Shown piece by piece: positions 10,240 to 22,835 of a stretch of 64,000 bases of DNA (position 1 is the first letter of the stretch; the number at the start of each line of letters is the position of its first letter). Where the stretch lies: NCBI RefSeq assembly GCF_001949145.1, contig NW_019091609.1:129964-193963 (forward strand). The letters run 5' to 3'. The notes under the pieces are model-generated. The model saw nothing but the letters and a program-made list of their open reading frames with translations. It was not told the DNA's origin and made no database searches. Made by a program: the position numbers and the translations under genes. Source of the stretch: Acanthaster planci. Taxonomy: Eukaryota > Echinodermata > Asteroidea > Valvatida > Acanthasteridae.

Positions 10240-12950
10240 AAATCTGTAATCTGCATTTTTTCCACGGTAACAATCATGTTTTGTAATGTATTTTGTATTG
10301 TACATGTCTGATCGGGTTGAAACCTTGCAGATACATGTAGTTAGGAAGGGAAGGTTCATAAACGTAGATTGACTTTAGGTGATGACAATCTCATCAGCAA
10401 ACAAGTCACGTGACATTAAGGTGGACTGTTTTGATATCAAACTTATCAGATATCAAGGAAAGGAAGTGTTCCAGACGAAAATTTTCCCGATGTGATAATG
10501 ACATCAAATGAGGAGCTAAATTGCATTTTATTTAAAACAAGTTATTTCCTGCAGTGCATGCCTGATTGGGTTGAAACTTTGGACCGAAATGTTCATGATG
10601 AAATGGTTATCAGGTTCGTACAGTAGATTGGTTGTTCAAATTAACAAAGGAATGGGAAAAAGCCCTCTGTTCTGTTGGCCAACAGCTCTAGTTTTTCTCC
10701 TTCCTCCTTTTCTGCTCAAAAGCCCCTTTGTTTGGTGGACGTTTTTCTGTACATGACTTTAATGCTTTTGCAACTTCGGATCTGTATCAAACTTGTACCA
10801 ATGAAGAACCCTTATGCACAGATGGTCCTAAAAACATGACAACATGATGACGTCATTAACTGATTATTTATTTCAGTCCATTGACTTTGTACACGTTTTC
10901 GAGGCACCATTTTGGTAACTTAAATTCGTCGATCGTCATCAAAATTACAACAAGCAAAGACCTGGAAGCAAAGATAATACTGAAATAATTACGTCATGAT
11001 GACATCAAGTGATTTGTTATTAAATTTTGAAAATTAGATATTATAATAAATTTGTAAAAATCCATACAAAATCAACCGTGGCCTCCCACAAAATTGTGTT
11101 TGTGGGAAGTGCCAGAGTAAAATTTGGTCTTCAATTTATCTCGTGTGGGTCAAATCTTTTGACCCTTCCTTTTGGTTGAAAACAAATGTGGGCTTATTGT
11201 TTACAAGTGTTAATGCATGTCAATTTGTTTTCAACAAAGTTAATCTGAGGCACATTACTCCTCAAATCATCTACTGATGACATCACATAATTGTTGAGCG
11301 CCCTCTAGCGACAGGTCAAAAATTCCGCAAAATGAATTTTGAATAGATGTTGGGCAGTTTGTCCGAATCGCCTGAAAATTGATGTAAATGATCATTCTCA
11401 CCCAGAAACACTTGTGTGAAGGGGCTGAGGACGTTATCATACCGGCAGTTATAATAAAAAGTCCTTTTGTTCTTGAAAATTTGGTAAAAAGTCAACCGTA
11501 ACAGATTCAAGCGTGAATTGTTCATTAGATGATATCTAAAACATTGAAGTCAACTGCATAAAGTGCATAAGTGGTGTACTTCTTCACACAGATGAAGCAT
11601 TGACGACAAAACCCCCATTCGCATAGTGTGCATTGGCTACTGTATGTGTGGACGCGCAATATCTGCCTGTAACATAGGCAGTGCACAATGTGTAGGGCAT
11701 ATACTCAGGAGTTGGAAAATTGCCAAGCACATGGTGCCAAGAGCAGATCACATTGTATGGAACGCCAAAAGAGAAAAATGTTTGCGATCTCTAATCTGCG
11801 CTCTTTCTGTGATAACAATGTTTTGTAGTGCTATATCTCCTTAGGTGCAAGTCCTATTGGGTTGAAACTTGGCAGGCATTTAGAAAGTGAAGTGTTACAA
11901 ATGAAAATTGATGTCATGTGATGATGACATCACCAGATGATCATTGAATATTAAAGGTGCACTCTTCAAAGCACTATATCTTGTGAAGTACATGTCAAAT
12001 TGGGTTCAAGGCTTGCAGATATGTAAGAAGGGAATGCTTTAGACAAAAATTGACCTGATGTGATGATGTCGTCATTTTGTGATAAGTCACGTGACACTTA
12101 AGGTGCACTCTTCAAAGCACTATATCTCGTGAAGTACATGTCAAATTAGGTTCAAACCTTGCAGGTATCTTAGAAGGAGAGTGCTTTAGGGAAAAATATA
12201 CCTGATGTGATGTTGACGTCATGTGACAAGTCATGTGACATTAAAGGTACACTCTTGAATGCACTATTTTGTTAAGTACATGTCTGATTGGGTTGAAACC
12301 TTGCATATATCTTAGAAGGAGAGTACTTTAGGTGACTATTGACTTGATGTGATGTTGACGTCATGTGACAAGTCATGTGATATTAAAGGTGCACTCCTAC
12401 AAGCACTCTATCTCGTGAAGTACATTTTCGATTGGTTCAAACCTTGCAGATATCTTGAAAGGGAAGTTATTTACACGCATGTTACCCCCATGTTATGATG
12501 ACGTCATCACGGGACAAGTCATGTGACATTAAAGATGCAGTTTTCAAAGAACTGTATCTCCGGAAGCACGTTTATTTTTGGTTTAATCTATAGATGTAAG
12601 TGTATGAATATGAACATTCTCAAACATTTTGTGCTATGCCAGCATGGCAATTTTCTTCACAACCACAAAGAGGCAACAACACCCTGTGTTTTGTCCTAGA
12701 GTCTTGTGATGATGACGTCATCAGTTTTTATTATTGATTTTTAAATGTTTATTTTTCTCTATAGATTTTGTACGCGTTTTTCGACATGGATTTGTATTGG
12801 TCTGAATGACAGAGGGACTCTCAACTTTAGCCGGGAATTACTTTTATTTGTGTGTCTTTGTTCGATTACAAATATACCCTACAGTCCAAATGTCAAATAA
12901 TATTTCCAAATGTGTTTTTCAATATAAACACAAATCATGTGACATGATTT
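10240..12950. repeat. Satellite-like array, unit about 145 bp
   Basis: The clearest units begin at a GCACTATATCTCGTGAAGTA-like word at 11971, 12117, 12261, 12403 and about 12550, giving periods of 146, 144, 142 and 147 bp. Each unit then carries GGGTTCAAACCTTGCAGATA and a TGATGACGTCATGTGACAAG-type segment before ATTAAAGGTGCACTC. Diverged units are seen at 10240-10600 and 11815-11970, and a related flank at 10820-11090 and 12710-12790. The unit length is near nucleosomal size. Related sequence in inverse orientation occurs at 36180-37390 and 44180-44410. Central tandem arrays of similar size are known from Helitron-derived (Helentron/pearl-like) elements, but no Helitron end was identified. 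Confidence 0.75.
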
Positions 12951-13360
12951 TAAGGCTGCAGTTTTTCTCTGTATGTTTTTGTGCACGTTTTTCTAAAGTC
13001 AGAAACTGGTGCATTCATACATCTGAGTGACTTGGGAGCATATGTAGTCCATCAACCCGTAGCTAGGGCTGTCAAAATGTCAGTGGTTCGCCTGGGGATT
13101 ACTGTGAGAATTTCAGACAAATCAGAGGAAACTTTCCCTTTCAGAAAAATGAAAAACTCTAAAACAGCTCTGTGTTGGTCCACAAACACGTCTCGTATTC
13201 ATTTTCTTTTCATTATAAACTGTTTATTTTTTGTTGACAAATTATCTCTGATATTTGATGCCAGCATGTCAATGTATGTACACTGTGCTTTGTTCATTAT
13301 TGTCCTCGCATGACATTTACATGCACTCGCAAATGTATGTATGTATATTTTATCATTTAG

Positions 13361-13480
13361 AGCCCCATTACAGCTTCATGAGCTTGTGAACTGTCGATGG
13401 GCTGAGGAGGTAACAAATCAACTAGACACACTACAACTATGCACCCCACACTCAAGATCAGACGAACAAGAAAGAGATAA
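13361..13480 (+). CDS. TRIM37: TRIM37 exon, linker between RING finger and B-box
   Basis: A 120-bp exon between acceptor TATCATTTAG and donor GTAAGTATT. It reads [19 protein letters not shown], then [19 protein letters not shown], closely matching the vertebrate TRIM37 segment that follows the last RING cysteines and leads into the B-box. TRIM37 is a RING E3 ubiquitin ligase (RING, B-box, coiled coil, TRAF/MATH) acting in centriole control, peroxisomal import and chromatin. The exon opens with the last base of a split codon (expected Ala context) and ends with two bases of a Lys codon. That codon is completed exactly by the first base of the exon at 39344. No RING exon was found upstream within the window, so it probably lies before base 1. 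Call by remembered homology plus splice phase; very likely. Confidence 0.93.
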
Positions 13481-14128
13481 GTAAGTATTCACTTTAAAGC
13501 ATGTGATAATGAGTTGATCTATGACAGTTTCACACAAGCACTGACAACAAATAAGGGTGATAAATGACAGTGTGGGAACTAAGGTCCCTTCAAATTCAAA
13601 CCAGCTGTATGTTTTAGCATGACATCACACACTCCTCAAAGCCAACTGACTCCACATGGAAACAAGTGATGGGATGTCAACTACCCTTTAAACAGAACAG
13701 CAGTATTTGGTAGCCATTGGCTCCTAATGGGAAAAATGTAGGCGCCAGCACTTTTATGAAAACTTAGTAATCACGTGTGCTGAATATTCATGAATGTATG
13801 TACATGTAGTATAAATACCCTGCGTTTACATTGTCCATCCATGCCGAAGAATCATGACCTGGCGTGGCACATGTCCACCACACAACTTGCATATCGCATA
13901 TATAGCGGGCATAATATAAAAATTATGGCACCTGCTTACATTATTTATTTGTTTACTAGTTTACGCCATTTTATTGTCAGCCAACCAGTGGAGATTAGTG
14001 CATTTCCGGCTAAGTTAGCAAAAAGTTTTCACACGCTGTACGAAAATACAAATATCCTAAATCTAAAGGATACATATATTTAAAAATAACAAGAAAAACC
14101 CAGGGATTCTGTTTACAGAAGATAATTA

Positions 14129-14414
14129 TTAATTAACAATAAAAATAAATAAAGGGCCTAGCTCGAAGTTGTGTTGAAGTTGGGGATGACTTGTCCTGGC
14201 TTCACTTGGCACTAAGCTGGGGAGCCTGCAGTCGAAGGACTTGCAGTTCAAGGGGGCTTGAATGAACTCTGAGGATCGTTGGCTACATGTACGTGCGGAT
14301 GGTGTGCAGGGCTCGATTGCACAGTCTCTCCTTCCCCCACTTGGGTAAATCAGGTGTGGGGAACACAATGCATGCGACTCTTACCCTGGTTCCTCAGTAC
14401 TAGTGGTGTCTTTG
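14129..14414. other. Repeat-like stretch before the first 109-bp repeat
   Basis: A moderately GC-rich stretch with a GGGCTCGATTGCAC word that resembles a tRNA-type B box, followed by a cytosine-rich run. It may be a SINE remnant; not supported further. Confidence 0.25.
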
Positions 14415-14523
14415 CCTAGAGCAGGACAGGGACGAATCTGTAATTGTGGCAGGTTCAATGCAAGGAGAGATCACAGAGACAACAGAACAGTCTCTGTTGA
14501 GTCCAGTAGCCAAGTGGAGTGAA
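14415..14523 (+). repeat. 109-bp direct repeat, copy 1
   Basis: Begins CCTAGAGCAGGACAGGGACG and ends in GCCAAGTGGAGTGAA. It matches 16001-16109 with two differences by eye (A for T-type change near base 19 of the repeat and one C/G difference later). The flanks outside are unrelated. Confidence 0.9.
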
Positions 14524-16000
14524 GTACTAACTATACTAAGTAAAACAGTTGTATGGACTATTAAAAGTGAAAGTCCCTTTAAAACACTACACTGTGTGTA
14601 AGGTTGTGATGGTTACCAGTGCCGGCCAATGCCCACGTCCACCTGGGTACCTCATTTGTGTGTGGGGGTTGGTCTACACAGAAATGACGAAGGTGCTACA
14701 AGGAGACTATAACAAGACCGGTGTCTGAGGAATTACAAGGTTACAACTGTTGCAGTCAAACTTTGGAAGTCTGAGTCTGGGAAATGTGAGTGACTCATAA
14801 TCAGGAGGTAAAAGTTAATTAAGATTAAACATTAAAATGTCAAAGTTCTGGGCAATCAAATCGATTTAAAGCAAAAGGAATACACATCAAAAGATTAAAC
14901 ATCCGGATATAAGAACTGAAATAGAATTAAAAAAACTACTGAATATATGGAACTATGGTAAAAACTAGATAAAGGTGAATCAAGTCAAATGATTGAAACT
15001 TATCAAGTAATAAAACACAGAAGAATGTTGCAAATTCAAAGACTTAACTTGTACAAGAGGGAAATATCCCTCTCTTCACTTTAGTCAAGGGAATGTGATT
15101 ATTCAATGTATGCTAGAAGTAATATATCATAAAAACGTAAGTAAAATAATATTATACAAGTAATCCTAGGAATCACGTCTTTCTAAATTAAGTTTTACTT
15201 AATTTAAGTTAAGTAAATTAAAAGTTTTACTTAATTTAGACAAGTCACCAGAGATCTTTTACATGGGAATGGTAAACTTCCAAATCAATGGTCANNNNNN
15301 NNNNNNNNNNNNNNNNNNNNNNNNNNNNNNNNNNNNNNNNNNNNNNNNNNNNNNNNNNNNNNNNNNNNNNNNNNNNNNNNNNNNNNNNNNNNNNNNNNNN
15401 NNNNNNNNNNNNNNNNNNNNNNNNNNNNNNNNNNNNNNNNNNNNNNNNNNNNNNNNNNNNNNNNNNNNNNNNNNNNNNNNNNNNNNNNNNNNNNNNNNNN
15501 NNNNNNNNNNNNNNNNNNNNNNNNNNNNNNNNNNNNNNNNNNNNNNNNNNNNNNNNNNNNNNNNNNNNNNNNNNNNNNNNNNNNNNNNNNNNNNNNNNNN
15601 NNNNNNNNNNNNNNNNNNNNNNNNNNNNNNNNNNNNNNNNNNNNNNNNNNNNNNNNNNNNNNNNNNNNNNNNNNNNNNNNNNNNNNNNNNNNNNNNNNNN
15701 NNNNNNNNNNNNNNNNNNNNNNNNNNNNNNNNNNNNNNNNNNNNNNNNNNNNNNNNNNNNNNNNNNNNNNNNNNNNNNNNNNNNNNNNNNNNNNNNNNNN
15801 NNNNNNNNNNNNNNNNNNNNNNNNNNNNNNNNNNNNNNNNNNNNNNNNNNNNNNNNNNNNNNNNNNNNNNNNNNNNNNNNNNNNNNNNNNNNNNNNNNNN
15901 NNNNNNNNNNNNNNNNNNNNCATGACGACTTGGTCTAAACGTTGAAGAATAGACACTTCAATCTAGGCATAAAAGTAACACAAAAGTATCCTCAAACTCA
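14524..16000. other. Spacer between direct repeats, with AT-rich palindromic stretch
   Basis: Includes T/A-rich inverted words at 15185-15240 (AAGTTTTACTTAATTTA recurring in both directions) and the 626-bp assembly gap. No coding frame. It could be the body of a non-autonomous element or the residue of a segmental duplication. Confidence 0.4.
15295..15920. other. Assembly gap (626 N)
   Basis: An unsequenced run of N. Any open frame across it is artificial. It lies between the two 109-bp repeats, so the repeat itself may be the reason assembly failed here. Confidence 0.99.
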
Positions 16001-16109
16001 CCTAGAGCAGGACAGGGACGAATATGTAATTGTGGCAGGTTCAATGCAAGGAGAGATCACAGAGACAACAGAAGAGTCTCTGTTGAGTCCAGTAGCCAAG
16101 TGGAGTGAA
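16001..16109 (+). repeat. 109-bp direct repeat, copy 2
   Basis: Near-identical to 14415-14523. The high identity argues for recent duplication or recent insertion of the intervening DNA. Confidence 0.9.
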
Positions 16110-16720
16110 GGGTCACTGGCCACTGAATTTATCTGCTCCTACTCAAGGACTCTTGTGGTTGGTTGCAAGTTCTGCTACCTCCCCACACGCGCTGCCAAGC
16201 AACCCACACATTTCTAAGAAACTACATGACCTAACTCTAGGGGAGTTAGAATTTCAAAAAAATGGGGGGCACGAAATTCATCCTATTACACATACAAGCG
16301 CCAATGAGGTCAATCCACGAAATCAGGGTTTTCGCCTACGGTTTAGCCACGAACATTATGACGTCCGTAGTTTCAGCGTGTCGCGGGACACCCTGCTGCA
16401 TGAATTGCGCTATTTCTGACACTCTAAATCACGGCAACACCCTGTAATTCCGGCATGAGCTCCGTTTCAGGTTTCATTTACGTTGCAGCAAAAAAGCGGC
16501 AAAAAATGGAGCCCATGCCATACTGTGGTTTATAAAATGGCCCTGGTGTCCGTATACAGTGCAATGTATGTTTAGATCGGGAACCAACCTAACGCGTGAT
16601 CGCGACGCGTGTACTGTACACGTGTACATGTAAAGTATGGCATACAGTACGTTGCATTTGAAAGTTAATACTGCGAAAAGGAAGGGGGAAAAAAAGCGAA
16701 AGGAATTCAATTTCGCATTT
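16110..16720. other. Intronic sequence without recognised features
   Basis: Contains a GTGTACTGTACACGTGTACATG run near 16609-16630 made of short overlapping palindromes. No coding or RNA gene recognised. Confidence 0.35.
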
Positions 16721-16935
16721 TGACCACAACTTTTCCCTCCTGTGAATTTGCAGCAAATTCGTCGAACGACGTGCAAAAACAGTGCAAAAATCATGCGAAA
16801 ACGGTTTGAATCTTTTATGAAACAGTTGCAAAAACATTGAGAAAAAACTGTGTGAAAATTTTGCGAAAGCGGTGCGAAAGGTTCCGAAAATCATGCGGAA
16901 ACTTGCGAAAATGAGAAGCATTGTGCAGCGAAAAT
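16721..16935. repeat. Degenerate short tandem repeat, GTGCAAAAATCATGCGAAAA-like
   Basis: The words TGCAAAAA, TGCGAAAA, GTGTGAAAA and GTGCGAAAG follow each other at intervals of roughly 15-30 bp. A looser relative lies at 18040-18270. Confidence 0.5.
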
Positions 16936-18039
16936 GCTCAACGCTTGCCACACGACTATTATGCAGTGAAGAGTCCATTACGCAGGCTGCGGTTCGCTTG
17001 GGGCCGGCCGGTCGGGCCAACTCACAACGTGGAGTGTGCTGTTGTAGTCTAGTAACGATTTCCTCGGCCGAGCCGTCCGGTCCATGCAGCGCGATCACAG
17101 GGATGTGCTCACTACGGCGACCCGCGCTTACGTGGCGCAGTTGTTTTCTTGGATTACCATAGATAAACACTCGTCAATGTCTGAGAATAAATGTTTAAAA
17201 AGTTGTCTGGATGTTGAGTGATTATTATAAACAGGAGTCCCCAAGTTATGAAGTCACGAAGCACATAAAATGTGTGTATTACAATAAACTTAACATGCTC
17301 GGCTGTGGCAACATGGATTATTTGTCCACTTTTTATTTATTTTCGTGGTGTAGTTTGGCACATAAAAAATCAACAATGAAATACTGCATGAAGTATTTTG
17401 TTACCGAAAGATTTCTTACAATTGACGAATAAAATAACTGCTTAAATTGTATGTGTATTTTCATGTAGCAAATCTCGTCTTTTCGCCGATTGTGTTCAGT
17501 GTGACATATCGGGTCAGTTTTCACTCGAACGTCGAAATAACCGGATACAAGGCATTTATTCCAAAATCACGGTACATACATTTGCCAATACAAGTAAATG
17601 TAATTTACATACATGACAACATGTGGATACATGTTCATGTACATGTGCACATATGCGGTGCACATGTTGAGCATCCATCCAAGTGGGTTAATTTAATTTT
17701 TAAACGCTCATAGCTTATAATATAAGACATATTAGAGAGCGCTGTAACGGCAATCTACTGTAATTCAGCTGTTAGGTGTTCGGTGCTTGTCTCCAACCTC
17801 CACCAAGCCAGCTTTGATTCTCCTGTTGCATGGTATTTTGCTCAAAAGCAAGAAACATACTGCATTGAAATTTTAATGCTGTCTTCCTCAAGTAATCTGA
17901 ATATTCCTGAGAATTGAAGAACTTTTCTCTCAGACTAATTTTCCTCCACTTTCCCGTATTCAGAGATGTGCAACCACAGAGAACAAAAACTTCCTGATGT
18001 CTACATGTACATGCACAAATACTACTAAATGAAGAAAGC

Positions 18040-18270
18040 TTGCAAAATTATTTCCCCACTAGCAGAGGAAATCTGTGAAAATCTTTTCCCACTCGTGAGA
18101 AAAAGGGCGAAAATCTTTTCCCACTTGAGAGGAAAATCGAAAATCTGTTAAAATATTTTCCCACTTGTGTGAAAAGGTGTGAAAATATTTTCTTACTTGT
18201 GGCACACTTTTTCACAGTTTGTGAAATGAAAAGGAATTCCCTGGGAAGAGAAAAAATGTGAAAAAATTTT
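18040..18270. repeat. Degenerate tandem repeat, GAAAATCTTTTCCCACT unit
   Basis: The unit GTGAAAATCTTTTCCCACTTGTGAG recurs about five times at spacings of some 35-50 bp, with growing divergence to the right (GAAAATATTTTCTTACTTGTG). An apparent frame on the opposite strand is only the translation of the repeat. Confidence 0.7.
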
Positions 18271-21200
18271 CCCATTTTGGTGTTAACTTTCAATCGCAAT
18301 GTACTGTATATGCATGTACAGCGCACTCTGTATGACTCCATGCAACTTGCGCTACCATTTCTACTTTTCCGAAACGAACTTTGAGCACATAATCATTGCT
18401 TTTTTTATTTTTAAGCATACTCAAAATTGTTCAAATATAATTATATGTAGTTTTTAAGCTATCTTAAGTCGCAAATGGCGACTGGATGGTGAAAATATGA
18501 TCGCATTAGCAAAATTGTGGTTTGTGATTGTTAACCACACGCCGCCATGATGAATTGCAACAGATAAAACTTGCTCTAGTTCACCTGTTTACCCATGTTT
18601 GTGATTTGAGAACCATGTACATAGAAATTGGTGAATATGCAGCGGTGTATAGAAGTCATAATTCAAGTTGAATTAATGTTATATCTGTGTTTTCTTCAGA
18701 AAGAAATAAGTCATGAATGTTTTATTTCAGATTATGGACAAAACAAAAAATGCAAGGACTTAAACAAGTTAAATGTAAGTTGGTCCCACTGCACCTGATT
18801 AGCCATCTATACACTCCGTCTCGGTATCGGGTACCAGTCAATAACAGCATCATGCAGACCAATGCAGTGTCGAACAAAACTACATATTTATTTTGAAGAC
18901 TACATTCCCTGGAAATTCTTTTCAGATAGTTGATTATGAGAAGACTCCATAACAGTGAAACCTGTTCTTCCATTTTTATGCTTGGCCTAGACTACGCTCA
19001 TCGCAAAAGCTAGTGAAAATCCTGCATTTTTTCAGTCTGAAATGTGATGCATTGGCTTTTGGTGAGGGTGCCCAGGGAAATTTGGATTGGGGCATTTCCT
19101 AGCCACTTTCCTCAGGCTTGTAACAACAAATTTACAAGATTTAACTTTATGGGAGGTGCATTTGGCCATCAGAAGTCTATTTTTTGGCAAGCATGATTTT
19201 TTTTGATTGATTCTTTTTAATTTATTTTTTGAGTTGAATGTACATGTAGTACCTGTGAAAAGCCTGGACGCAGCGTGGATTAACATTTATCCAGAGGGAA
19301 AGGAAACTTGTATTTAAGGCAAAGCTGGCTCTCCATGTGACAAAGTGAATGAATATCGAATCAAATGGCTATTAGTTAAAAATGGCACTTTAATTTATCC
19401 TAAAGACTGACATTTTGGCCTCGTTAATGTTTGCAATACATATTGCCTACCCAGCTACATGTAGACATGCTTAATCAATATTATGTGACATCAGGGCTAT
19501 GCGGGCACTTAATTGGTCAATCGGTGGTACGGTGGTAGAGTGTCCATGCCTGTTCCACGTGGCTTGTTCTTACCACGGATTCAGATAAAGGTCTGTGTTC
19601 ATAGTTAAGCCGTCATATATAATATTTGTGAATTTTTCACAAATATTTTTTTTGTTTTAGAGTCTATAAAATTTCGTTACACGACCAAAATTAAATGCTT
19701 TGCCAGGAAATCTGCTTTTGTTGGGTGGTTCTGACTGATAGGATTTCTCACTTTCTAGCTTGATTTTTTGTCCGAACTTGCTGATCCAGATAATTATAAA
19801 CCGATCCAGAAAATGGCAGCGGTGCTTTCGACAATCCTGTATATCTCAAATTAAAAGCTTTAATTTTTAAAAAAAGTATCTCCTTCACACAAGGTGGGCG
19901 ATTAAGTTGTGGATTGTCCGTCCGCAGTCGGACTGAATCAGTTTTGCCATCCGAAACTACGAAAATCTTTTTTCTGTTTTTCATGGTACATACTGTTTTT
20001 TGTATGTTGCGTCCATATCTAGAGATGGTACTGGATAATTCCCAATATTATTTCCGACAAACTCCTTGTGTTTTTTTGCAACGTAACACAAAAAACTTCT
20101 TTGTACTTTGGAAACTTAGGACAGCAGAATGGAGGAAATCCAGTGGATAAAATCGGGGCAGTGAAAATTGTTGCGGAGTGGCGCAGGCATATAATTTTCG
20201 TCAGGGTGTCCCGCAGCAGGCCCTGCCCCCCCCCAAAAAATACTCCAGGTGCCACAAGCGTATTTTTTTATTACCTTGACCAACATTTTGTTAAAAGAAT
20301 GTCAATGCATGATTTTTCTATCTGCGTGTTAGTTGGTTCGATCTGGCTGAAGAAACGTATGCCCTGTGGATTAATTTTGTCATTTTTCATGAACAGAGAT
20401 GTACTGTATGTTGACCTGTCAGGAAAGTGGCATCGGTATTCTTAATGATACCGTACAATCCAGATCATTTCAGGGCGGCAGAGATCTTTTTCACAAAAGG
20501 TGGACCTTTAATCTCATTTCATGAGATTTCGTGAATCAGTTGTGCCGAATCAAATCAAACCAGCACTCTTTGTGATAGACAGCTTGGTAGTGACAGTAAT
20601 ATCTGCACCATGGGTGAACCAATTGATATCGTAAGCATTATTTTACGCTTGTTATTGCAGGTTGGACAACTCAGTGTAGTTTGTTGTACATCGTGATCGG
20701 ATTTTTAAACGTCAGGATCGTGAATTTAATAGGGGTTTAACACGTACGCCACGATTTTAAAGACATGCCAACATGCATTTAATTATGGTCAACGGAATGC
20801 AGTGCCCGTGTACAAGCGTGCAGCATTTCCCTTCTTCACGTTCACAGGTCAGTGACACCACTTAAGGCATTGCGGGTGCGGTTTACCCAGTACACATTTT
20901 CGCTGTCGGGCCAACCCTTTTTAGTGCTTGTATTGAGGACACCGTGCATGATATATCAGGAACGTGTATTGCGGTAAAGTGTGTGATATCAATGTATCGA
21001 GTCATCGCGTGAACCTTACTTTCGCCTTAACTGTAAATCATCCACAGTTCACACATTTAAGAAGAATGGAATAGAAATCACCCGTACATTACCTGTTCTT
21101 TTTTGCAGTCAGGTGCAAGCAGAAAATAAGTAATAACATGTAAATGAAAATGAGTTTATACAAGCAAACATGTCGATTTAAATTGAAGAAATGAAAACAA

Positions 21201-21896
21201 GTTGAACCATCAATCGCTGCATTCACTTCTGCAATATCTAACATATCTCCAAGCCCACCACCTGGATTGGTGATTCGCTTTCACAGTAAACTTGTGTAAT
21301 AACCCTCAGTGAAGCAATGTTGCACTGTTTCGTCCTGCACTCTAAATTGAAAATGAGGAGATAGCAAACTCAAGCAAAACGTCCGGTGAAGAATGTGGTT
21401 GGAATTTCAAACGTACAGCATAAGTTTCCTTCCTTTGTTAAAACGGCCAGGCAAGAAATTTACTTTTGTTTTGTTGACACTATGATTGAATGCATATTGT
21501 TATCTTATTGCTACCTGTCATATTCCTTCGGCTACCACAGTCATTATTTGTTTAAATGTATGTAGGCCATAATTGATTGTTTAACTAATGATGTTTATCT
21601 TTTATTGAGACTGCAGACCCAGATGATGGAATAGCAGACTGGAAAGATGGTAACAAAAATGATTTTGGAGCTTACTGGTTTTAAAAGACGCTGACGATTA
21701 TAAGATAAATGTATTGAAATTATTTAGAAAGGAAACATAGTGGCTGCTCAAACCAAACTCATGCATACATATTTTAATATAAATTGTTAAACTATAATGT
21801 GCAAAAACAAATGGTAAATATATAATCACTTCACCATGTGCCACTCTGAGTAGACCTGTAAACACTGCCTACCCATTTTTTGGGGGGATTTACTTT
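18271..21896. other. Intronic sequence, nothing firm
   Basis: A/T-rich with several TACATGTA words and a C10 run near 20226. Two weak exon-like stretches are mentioned under the rejected items. No element recognised. Confidence 0.35.
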
Positions 21897-22835
21897 TCAC
21901 CTGTGAGCTTTCCTTCTGTGGTCGTCAACATTTTTTTGGCTGGTGAACACATACTTGCAGCCCTCCACAGTGCAGCGCCCCTGTGATTTCTTCTTGAACA
22001 CAATGTGATCACATGGAAGATTGCTGCGGAGGAGGGCTTGCATAAAAGTTACAAAATGGCCTGGGTGAACACTTGATGGACTGGGGCTTGGAAAACTGCG
22101 TACACACATATACCTGTTTTACATACAAAGTGTGGACATTCCTTTATTCTCCTGCGGTTAAGGAAGCTTGAGGAAAATGCTCCTTTTTCTCCAATTAGGA
22201 TAACTCCGTCGAGCTGGATTTTTGATGATAATTTCCTTGACTGTTCCTCTTCATTTTGCCACCGATAAACTTGACCCCAAAATGCCTCTGAAACTGTTTT
22301 TTAGAGAGGGGAAAACATTGTGTGGACATGTGCAAGTCCACACTACATCATCACACCCTACATTATGTGGACCTCTTTTGTGCAGAGGTTCACACTTAAA
22401 GTCGTCATATGGCGCCTCCTTCGACCTGCTGGGAGTGGTGATGGTGATGACCTTGTGACCAGCGTAGCTGGTCTAGTACTTTTTGACCTTCTCCATTGTG
22501 TTTTTGAAGACGAACTGGTTTTTCACCCATCGCTGCTCCAGAGGAAGGCTGGTCTGTTTGTTTGGAGGTTGTTGCTCACCAGGCAGGACTGCGGGAATTG
22601 ATGTTGAAGTAAGTGCTCGTGTGCACGGTGCCCACAGCCTTTCCACGGGATTCAAGGCTGAATGCCCAGGACAGTAAGACGTGACAATGAGGATGTCCAG
22701 CTTATAACGTTTGAAGAGGCGGCCAAAGTAAATTTCATTGAATGTGTGGTTGACATTGAGGGCCACCATCAGTGCAAGGTCGTTGACATTTTTTAATGAA
22801 TGGCAGGGGTTCTGAGGGCCTCGGTTGACTATCAT
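21897..22835 (-). mobile_element. DDE transposon fragment with C-terminal C2H2 finger
   Basis: The - strand reads, in order, a transposase C-terminal catalytic part (22473-22835) with ALMVALNVNHTFNEIYFGRL and PGHSALNPVERLWAPCTR. The latter is the HSAxNPxExLW block carrying the last acidic catalytic residue in a multi-copy DDE family of marine animals. Then follows a Cys-rich stretch, and a final segment (21897-22109) with HPGHFVTFMQALL and a C2H2 finger (CTVEGCKYVFTSQKNVDDHRRKAH). The same finger-tailed architecture appears at 48611-48934. I do not know a formal superfamily name. The frame is interrupted between the catalytic part and the finger, so the copy is decayed. N-terminal parts are missing or unrecognised. 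Confidence 0.68.

Noticed and set aside
15263-15956. Long open frames on both strands across 15.3-15.9 kb.
   Set aside because: They are artefacts of the N gap.
16589-17170. Long open frame on the - strand (193 codons) with GC-rich right half.
   Set aside because: No domain, and part of it translates a degenerate short tandem repeat on the other strand.
17132-17180. A - strand stretch with acceptor (TTTATTCTCAG), DIDECL-like text and donor (GTAAGC) resembling a calcium-binding EGF exon.
   Set aside because: Only 49 bp, no neighbouring exons with EGF text, and inside a TRIM37 intron on the opposite strand; most likely chance.
18040-18341. A 97-codon - strand frame rich in Phe/Ser/Lys.
   Set aside because: It is the translation of the GAAAATCTTTTCCCACT tandem repeat.
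20611-21649. Two tiny exon-like pieces on the + strand (MGEPIDI before GTAAGC near 20631; DPDDGIADWKD at 21617-21649 between CTGCAG and GTAAC) that could be upstream exons of the BEN gene.
   Set aside because: Phases do not join directly and no intermediate exon was found; too short to support.
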